Assembly (NCBI GenBank): GCA_951812825.1
Contig: OX638324.1
Location: forward strand, 878,459-942,458
Length of the DNA: 64,000 bases
Direction of reading: 5' to 3'
Origin: an uncultured Dehalococcoidia bacterium
GTDB taxonomy: Bacteria > Chloroflexota > Dehalococcoidia > Lucifugimonadales > GCA-2712585
Shown piece after piece: positions 59,208 through 64,000 of this stretch. The notes below the pieces were generated by a model. The model did not search any database. It worked only from the letters and a program-made list of their open reading frames with translations, and was not told where the DNA came from. The position numbers and the translations under genes were made by a program. Position 1 is the first letter of the stretch. Every line of letters starts with the position of its first letter.

Positions 59208-60494
59208 TTAGTTGATGGAAGTGTCCGGACCGATGGCTTCCAACCGGTCCTTCACCGACTTCAGGAACGACGAGGCTTCCGCTCCGTCCACAATGCGGTG
59301 GTCGAAGGACATGCACAGGTTCATCATCGACCGGATGGCGATGGCGTTGTTGATAATCACGGGACGTTGCACCACCGCCTCCGTGCTGAGAATGGCCGCC
59401 TGCGGGAAGTTGATGATGGGACTGGATACGGTGGTGCCTAGTGCGCCCGTATTGTTCAACGTAAACGTCCCGCCCTGCACCTGGTCCAGCGATAGGGTAT
59501 CCCTCCGGGCGTTTTCGGCCAACGTGCGCAGCTGCGAGTTGGCGGCCGATACTGATAGGGTGTCAGCATCCCGAATGACTGGCACGACAAGACCGCTCGG
59601 CGCAGAAACGGCGACTCCCAGGTGAATGCGATTCTTCAGGACTATCTTGTCGTCCATCCACGTTGCGTTCAGATAGGGGTGTTCCCGCAGAGACTGGGCA
59701 ACGACGTTGATTATGAAGGGGAAAATTGTTATGTCCTGACCTTGCTGCTTGAACTGGCCCCGGATGGCCTGCCTGAGTTCTACCAGACCCGTCACGTCCA
59801 CTTCCATCAAGGCCCAGGCATGAGGAATCTGCGTCGCGCTCTTCACCATGTTCTGTGCGATTATCCGGCGCTTCGGCGTTGGCTCTATGACAGTCTCTTC
59901 CGCGCCTGTTGCCACTGTCGCTCCAACTGCCGCAGCCGCTGGAGCGGGCGCTGGTTGGCCAGCCTCCAGATGCTTCATGACGTCCTTCTTGGTAACGCGC
60001 CCGTTAATGCCCGTACCCACCACCAGGCTCAGGTCAACGTTGTGCTCCGCAGCCAGTCGCATGACCACCGGCGAATAGACGGCACGACCTTGTGACGAAG
60101 GCGAGGGCGTTTGTGCAGGCGTCTCCTCCGCCGCAAGTGAGCCGGTGGGGCCCAGGCTTACGTTGCTCTCCACCAGAACTCCCATGGTGCTCATGATAGT
60201 CTCGCTGACCGGCGTTGGCTGAGTTTGGCTACCACCTTCACCGGCCCTGGTGTCTTCGGTGTCCATTTCGGCGATTACGCCCCCTACGGGGATGGTCGCG
60301 CCCTCCTCCGCCAGGATACGGGTAAGAGTCCCGGTGAATGGCGCGGGCATCTCCATATTCACCTTGTCCGTGACAACCTCAACCAGGGGATCGTATTTCT
60401 CAACCTGGTCTCCCGGCTTCTTCAGCCACTTTTCAATAATGCCTTCTACAACGGATTCGCCGACTTGGGGAAGTTCAATCGGTACAATTGGCAT
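59208..60494 (-). CDS. 2-oxoacid dehydrogenase E2 (dihydrolipoamide acyltransferase)
   Basis: A 428-residue E2. Residues 1-80: lipoyl domain with EVVTDKVNMEMPAPFTG (lipoylated Lys). A linker follows, then the peripheral-subunit-binding domain YSPVVMRLAAEHNVDLSLVVGTGINGRVTKKDVMKHL (~130-170), another linker, and the acyltransferase core ending MCMSFDHRIVDGAEASSFLKSVKDRLE with the HxxxDG active site. The start has AGAGG upstream. It may serve branched-chain oxoacids, pyruvate or 2-oxoglutarate; the E1 subunits fit a branched-chain or broad enzyme. It is the third gene of the operon, 10 bases after E1beta. Confidence 0.95.
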   Translation of the reverse strand: MPIVPIELPQVGESVVEGIIEKWLKKPGDQVEKYDPLVEVVTDKVNMEMPAPFTGTLTRILAEEGATIPVGGVIAEMDTEDTRAGEGGSQTQPTPVSETIMSTMGVLVESNVSLGPTGSLAAEETPAQTPSPSSQGRAVYSPVVMRLAAEHNVDLSLVVGTGINGRVTKKDVMKHLEAGQPAPAPAAAAVGATVATGAEETVIEPTPKRRIIAQNMVKSATQIPHAWALMEVDVTGLVELRQAIRGQFKQQGQDITIFPFIINVVAQSLREHPYLNATWMDDKIVLKNRIHLGVAVSAPSGLVVPVIRDADTLSVSAANSQLRTLAENARRDTLSLDQVQGGTFTLNNTGALGTTVSSPIINFPQAAILSTEAVVQRPVIINNAIAIRSMMNLCMSFDHRIVDGAEASSFLKSVKDRLEAIGPDTSIN

Positions 60495-60504
60495 GCATAA
60501 ACCT

Positions 60505-61488
60505 CTAGTAGGCCGCCAGCTTCAATAGAGCGTCGGATATCTTCTGGGTGTTGACCATGAAACCGTCTTCCAACGTGGGAGCAAAGGCCATGGCCGGCAA
60601 ATCAGGGCCGCACAACCTGCTTACGGGCGCGTCCAGGTATTCGAACGCTTCCTCCGCGATGATTGCGGAGACCTCTGCACCCACCCCACCCGTGATGCTC
60701 GCTTCGTGCACGATAAGCGCCTTCCCCGTTCTCTTGACGGATTCAAGGATCGTTTCGTTGTCCAGAGGCCTCAGGGTTCGCAGGTCCAGCACTTCCACGC
60801 TTACGTCCTCGTCCTCCAGCAGCATCGCGGCTTCCATACCGTAGTGTATGGCCAGCCCATAGCTGATCAGGGTGATGTCCTCCCCGGGACGCTTCACTTC
60901 TGCCTTGCCAATGGGAATGGTGTAGCTGGTATCCGGCACCTCGCCGCGAACGGCCCGGTATGTCTTCTTGTGCTCCAGGAAGATAACCGGATTATCGTCG
61001 CGAATGGCCGATTTCAGCAGCCCCTTGGCGTCATAAGGATTCGAAGGAGCAATCACCTTAAGGCCCGGGGTGTTGTAAAGATAGCTCTCGATATACTGAG
61101 AATGGAATAGACCCCCCCGTACGCCACCACCGTAAGGTATGCGTACAACAAAAGGTGCCGACAGGTAGCCGTTGGTCCCGTAATGAACGCGCGATGCCTC
61201 TCCCACAAGCTGGTTCGCCGCGTACCACCAGAAGTCGGAGAACTGAATCTCCGCTATGGGACGGAGCCCCTTGAAGGAAAGCCCCAGGGTAACGCCTGCA
61301 ATCGAGCATTCGGCCAGGGGGGTGTCGATAATGCGGTGCTCGCCAAACTCCTCTATGAAGTTTTGTGTAGCCAGAAAAACTCCGCCCCTCGTGCCCACGT
61401 CTTCCCCTAGAACCATCACGCGAGGGTCGGCGGCTAGCTCCTCTCGCATGGCTTCCCGAATGGCTTCGATGGTGGACTTGACGGTCAT
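60505..61488 (-). CDS. 2-oxoacid dehydrogenase E1 beta subunit
   Basis: A 327-residue transketolase-like pyrimidine-binding and C-terminal domain protein. Motifs: AIREAMREELAADPRVMVLGEDVGTRGGVFLATQNFIEEFGEHRIIDTPLAECSIAGVTLGLSFKGLRPIAEIQFSDFWWYAANQLVGEAS, PFVVRIPYGGGVRGGLFHSQYIESYLYNTPGLKVIAPSNPYDAKGLLKSAIRDDNPVIFLEHKKTYR, and the C-terminal VEVLDLRTLRPLD. It pairs with E1alpha to decarboxylate the oxoacid using thiamine diphosphate. It is 9 bases after E1alpha. Confidence 0.95.
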   Translation of the reverse strand: MTVKSTIEAIREAMREELAADPRVMVLGEDVGTRGGVFLATQNFIEEFGEHRIIDTPLAECSIAGVTLGLSFKGLRPIAEIQFSDFWWYAANQLVGEASRVHYGTNGYLSAPFVVRIPYGGGVRGGLFHSQYIESYLYNTPGLKVIAPSNPYDAKGLLKSAIRDDNPVIFLEHKKTYRAVRGEVPDTSYTIPIGKAEVKRPGEDITLISYGLAIHYGMEAAMLLEDEDVSVEVLDLRTLRPLDNETILESVKRTGKALIVHEASITGGVGAEVSAIIAEEAFEYLDAPVSRLCGPDLPAMAFAPTLEDGFMVNTQKISDALLKLAAY

Positions 61489-61497
61489 GGAAGCGGC

Positions 61498-62532
61498 CTA
61501 AGGTGCGTAGAGACGCCCATGAAGGTTGGACACGTCGGGCCACGGGGCGTTCTCGGCAGCGTCCGTCACCCGGTTGACCTCCGCCCTGGCTTCCTGCCGG
61601 AACTGCTCGTCCAGGTTCGGCGTAAGGATGCCCAGGCCCATGAGATAGACATTAAGCCGCATCAGCGGGTCCCGGCGGAGGGAGTCCTCCATATCCTCCG
61701 GGGTCCGATAGCGGGTGTCATCGTCGTCTGATGTGTGGGGTTTGAGCCGCTCCACTTTCAATTCCAGGAAGGTCGGCCCGCCCGAGGAATCCCTCGCCCT
61801 GTTGATAGCCTCTTTGGCGGCTCGAAAGACCTCCAGCGAATCCGTTCCGTCAACCACCACTCCCGGAAACCCATAGCCCGCGGCCCTGTCGGCCAGGTCT
61901 TCAATGGCCATCTGCTTCTCCTGGGGAACGGAGATGGCCAGCCGGTTGTTGTAGCAGCAGAAGACCACGGGCAACTTGTGAATGCCGGCGAAGTTCATTG
62001 CCTCGTGGCATTCTCCCTGGCTGGAGCCCCCATCGCCAAAACTCGCAAACACTACAGTATCTTCCCCCAGAATCTTGCATCCCATGGCGTAGCCAACGGC
62101 CTGGCTGAGGTTCGAACCCACCACATTGGAAAGATGAATCATTGGGAAATTGGGCGACGCCCCCTGCAGGAGAAACTGACGACCCCCGTTGAAGGTGTTT
62201 CCATCCTTCCCAATATGCCCAATCATCGTTTCCATAGGGCTCACGCCCATCACCAGCTTGAGCGGCATATCCCGGTAGTATGGGAAAAGGAAGCATGAGC
62301 CATCAGTCTTCGCAGCCAGAGCCAGCCCCATAGACGCCGCCTCCGAACCCTGGCACGAGGCAACCAGGGGCACCTTGCCCTGCCGGTTAAGCGCAATGAG
62401 CCTGTCGTCCATAACGCGTACGAGAACCATCTGGGCGTAGAAGCCAAGCAACTGGTCGTCCGTCAGACCCAGGCTCCGATGGGCAGGCATTGCCTTGGTG
62501 CTAGATGGCGACTTCTCCCCATTGGGGGACAT
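61498..62532 (-). CDS. 2-oxoacid dehydrogenase E1 alpha subunit
   Basis: A 344-residue thiamine-diphosphate subunit with GGAGG seven bases before the ATG. Motifs: MVLVRVMDDRLIALNRQGKVPLVASCQGSEAASMGLALA, FGDGGSSQGECHEAMNFAGIHKLPVVFCCYNNRLAISVP (the GDG...NN cofactor motif), and GVVVDGTDSLEVFRAAKEAINRARDSSGGPTFLELKVERLKPHTSDDDDTRYR, the phosphorylation-loop region. The S/D-rich loop and short chain resemble branched-chain rather than pyruvate E1alpha, though this is not certain. It is the first gene of the E1-E2-lipB operon, after a structured leader. Confidence 0.93.
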   Translation of the reverse strand: MSPNGEKSPSSTKAMPAHRSLGLTDDQLLGFYAQMVLVRVMDDRLIALNRQGKVPLVASCQGSEAASMGLALAAKTDGSCFLFPYYRDMPLKLVMGVSPMETMIGHIGKDGNTFNGGRQFLLQGASPNFPMIHLSNVVGSNLSQAVGYAMGCKILGEDTVVFASFGDGGSSQGECHEAMNFAGIHKLPVVFCCYNNRLAISVPQEKQMAIEDLADRAAGYGFPGVVVDGTDSLEVFRAAKEAINRARDSSGGPTFLELKVERLKPHTSDDDDTRYRTPEDMEDSLRRDPLMRLNVYLMGLGILTPNLDEQFRQEARAEVNRVTDAAENAPWPDVSNLHGRLYAP

Positions 62533-62780
62533 TCACAATCCTCCGTGTTTAAGCGTAAAAGGGGCAAAAATTAAGGGGCATCCTGCTAGATGCCCCAGGG
62601 CAGTCTCTCTTCACCCTGGGCAAATTATGCCCAAGGTCTGCGTAATTATGGATTCAATGATGATGTTGTCTTTAGAGGAAAATTTCAACGAATTACTCTG
62701 TCGAAAAGGAGATTATTGTTGTTTTTTCAGTTGCTTTCTTGCAGATTTTGGCCGGTTATACACTGCCCTCCAATAGGAAA
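62533..62780 (-). promoter_or_regulatory. Attenuator-like leader of the 2-oxoacid dehydrogenase operon
   Basis: On the minus strand, 5' to 3': a 16-codon leader frame (62763-62713; GTG after GGAGG; VYNRPKSARKQLKKQQ), a hairpin 62633-62617 (TGGGCA/TGCCCA), an alternative pairing 62620-62594 (CCCAGGG/CCCTGGG) that overlaps both its neighbours, then a terminator stem 62596-62575 (GGGGCATC/GATGCCCC) followed by TTAATTTTT, 43 bases before the start codon. The layout is that of transcription attenuation. No known riboswitch core is recognised. Confidence 0.6.
62575..62596 (-). terminator. Terminator stem within the leader
   Basis: A perfect 8-bp stem (GGGGCATC and GATGCCCC) with a 6-base loop, followed on the minus strand by TTAATTTTTG. 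Confidence 0.7.
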
Positions 62781-62810
62781 ATTCTAGTCAAGAATGTCGC
62801 TCCCTGTCAA
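62781..62810 (-). promoter_or_regulatory. Sigma70-type promoter of the 2-oxoacid dehydrogenase operon
   Basis: Minus strand TTGACA (62810-62805), 18 bases, TAGAAT (62786-62781). Same hexamers and spacer as the promoter at 53998. Confidence 0.75.
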
Positions 62811-62957
62811 GATACGACTGTTATTCGGAAGGGGCCTTCACTTCTGCGGTTTCCTCCGCTTCCCAACGCCTCTATTCACCTCCCTGATACCACTCGCCCT
62901 ATTTGGAGACGCTAACAGCTACAGCGTGGGAAAGAGATCCCTTGCGAAGGATGTCTG

Positions 62958-64000
62958 CTAGTCCCCTAACTCTCCCTGGAAAACCTCCGCCAATACCGCA
63001 ACTCCTTCGCGAAGCTCCTGCTCAGTAGGCAGCCCGTAGCAGATGCGAATGAAGTTGGACCCATAATTCTCCGGGTCCGCCGTCCACTCGGCGCCAGGGT
63101 TGTAAATCAAGCCCCGCTCCTTGGCCGCCTCCAGCGGCTCCATCGTGTCTACTCCCTCCGGGAACTTGAACCACATCACCATGCCCCCGCGTGGTTCGTA
63201 GAACTCCACAGTCGGGCCGAAGTGCTCCCGCATCGACGCCACCAACACGTCTTTCTTCCGGTGCAGCATGTCCCGCACCGTCTCGATGTGCTCTTCGTAG
63301 TTGTCCTCCAGGAACCCGGCTATCATCATCGGAGTCACCATGTTGGTGCCCACGTCAATCTTGCTCGACACAATCTGGTTGATCACGTCCTGGGGCGCAA
63401 CAATGTACCCCAACCGCACCCCAGGCGCCAACGATTTCGAGAAAGAGCCGATGTGCAGCACGTGGTTCGTGTCGTCCAGAGACCGGATGGCGTGCTCCCA
63501 CTCTCCCTCGAAGATCAGGTCCGCATAGCACTCGTCCTCAAAGATGGGCACGCCAAATTCCTGGCTGATGCGCAGCATCTCCCGGCGGCGCTCCATGGGG
63601 AGATTTGTGCCCGTGGGGTTCTGGCAGGTGGGAATGGTATAGATGTACTTCGGCTTAATCCCCTCATCCTGCAACTCTGTAAGAATCCGCTCGAGCTCGT
63701 CCGTCTTCATCCCGTCGTCATCCATGGGGACGCCCACAACGCGTGCGCCGCTCTTCTTGGCGTTGTTCAACGCGCCGGAATAGCTAAACAACTCCGTAAG
63801 GACCACGTCTCCTGGCTCCAACAGCGTGTCGTTTATCAGCAGAATGCACTGGGTCGAACCGGAGCAAATCATTACCTCGTCCACCGAAACGTCGATTCCC
63901 CGGTGCTTCTTCAGCTTCTTCACCAGGTATTCCCGGAGGGCCAAATTGCCCAGGGGTCCGCCGTCCGAGTAATAGACCGCCAGGTTCGGACCCTCTTTCT
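62958..64000 (-). CDS. PLP-dependent aminotransferase (class I/II; 5' partial)
   Basis: The frame stays open to the window edge: before a TTG at 63944 it reads EGPNLAVYYSDGGPLGN, a conserved part of the family, so the start lies beyond 64000. About 347 residues are visible. Motifs: CSGSTQCILLINDTLLEPGDVVLTELFSYSGALN, YTIPTCQNPTGTNLPMERR, the PLP-binding Lys in IGSFSKSLAPGVRLGYI, and FYEPRGGMVMWFKFP. It resembles 2-aminoadipate/MocR-type aminotransferases and could supply 2-oxoacids for the neighbouring dehydrogenase. It lies upstream of that operon's promoter and is a separate transcript. Confidence 0.9.
   Translation of the reverse strand, partial: KEGPNLAVYYSDGGPLGNLALREYLVKKLKKHRGIDVSVDEVMICSGSTQCILLINDTLLEPGDVVLTELFSYSGALNNAKKSGARVVGVPMDDDGMKTDELERILTELQDEGIKPKYIYTIPTCQNPTGTNLPMERRREMLRISQEFGVPIFEDECYADLIFEGEWEHAIRSLDDTNHVLHIGSFSKSLAPGVRLGYIVAPQDVINQIVSSKIDVGTNMVTPMMIAGFLEDNYEEHIETVRDMLHRKKDVLVASMREHFGPTVEFYEPRGGMVMWFKFPEGVDTMEPLEAAKERGLIYNPGAEWTADPENYGSNFIRICYGLPTEQELREGVAVLAEVFQGELGD

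Noticed and set aside
62575-62780. Thiamine pyrophosphate riboswitch before the E1 genes
   Set aside because: E1 uses thiamine diphosphate, but the conserved CUGAGA and related core words are absent.

Overview
This window looks like chromosomal DNA from a high-GC member of the Chloroflexota, most likely Dehalococcoidia or a SAR202-like relative. That placement is an inference. It rests on the gene mix (an F420-type luciferase-like oxidoreductase, MmgE/PrpD, several amidases and metal hydrolases, lipoproteins with long Pro/Thr/Ala linkers, a reductive dehalogenase) and on many short dispersed intergenic repeats; no rRNA gene is present to confirm it. The + strand is strongly C-rich over G whichever strand is coding, so + strand genes favour C-ending codons and - strand genes favour G-ending codons.

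Layout. 1-9 kb: partial MmgE/PrpD, LLM-type oxidoreductase, YceI lipoprotein, a two-component system and an amidase. 9-18.2 kb: SDR dehydrogenase, second amidase, coiled-coil protein, alpha/beta hydrolase, YihY/BrkB membrane protein, a 366-residue protein made of 15 perfect 22-residue repeats, an ankyrin lipoprotein and a divergent ABC substrate-binding lipoprotein. 18.5-24.4 kb is accessory: DUF1801 and VapBC cassettes with a decayed second copy, HAD phosphatase, a foreign-looking purC, and a reductive dehalogenase gene between tRNA-Met and a duplicated piece of that tRNA's 3' end. 24.5-33.7 kb is core: glycyl-tRNA synthetase, SbcD-like nuclease, CopD-like protein, Trm112-like protein, folK, folP, acyl-CoA carboxyltransferase, DipZ-like thioredoxin lipoprotein and pyrD. 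33.9-34.4 kb holds two unlisted, duplicated small Cys-rich protein genes. 34.5-45.2 kb: thioredoxin-like protein, pgi, amidohydrolase, a DUF3179 lipoprotein with an in-frame UGA followed by a bacterial-type SECIS hairpin, methyltransferase, rpiB, ROK kinase, gamma-carbonic anhydrase, MFS transporter and DUF2277. 45.2-45.5 kb is a 70-bp tandem array. 45.5-58.5 kb: CapA, transporters, S9 peptidase, CcdA, paired aldo/keto reductases, ferritin-VIT fusion and an orphan nuclease. 58.5-64 kb: a 2-oxoacid dehydrogenase operon (E1alpha, E1beta, E2, lipB) behind an attenuator-like leader, then a partial aminotransferase.

How parts work together. The E1/E2/LipB operon makes and lipoylates a 2-oxoacid dehydrogenase, and the neighbouring aminotransferase could supply its substrates. 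pgi, rpiB and the ROK kinase serve sugar phosphate metabolism. CcdA, the CVNC thioredoxin lipoprotein and the CX4C thioredoxin-like protein could form an extracytoplasmic thiol-redox chain in which the DUF3179 selenoprotein candidate also acts.

The strongest candidates for something undescribed are the DUF3179 selenoprotein, the 22-mer repeat protein, the paired small proteins ending in a CCGNHGQPGC motif, the four-copy promoter-linked repeat family with fixed geometry, the tRNA-associated rdhA segment, and the leader of the 2-oxoacid dehydrogenase operon.
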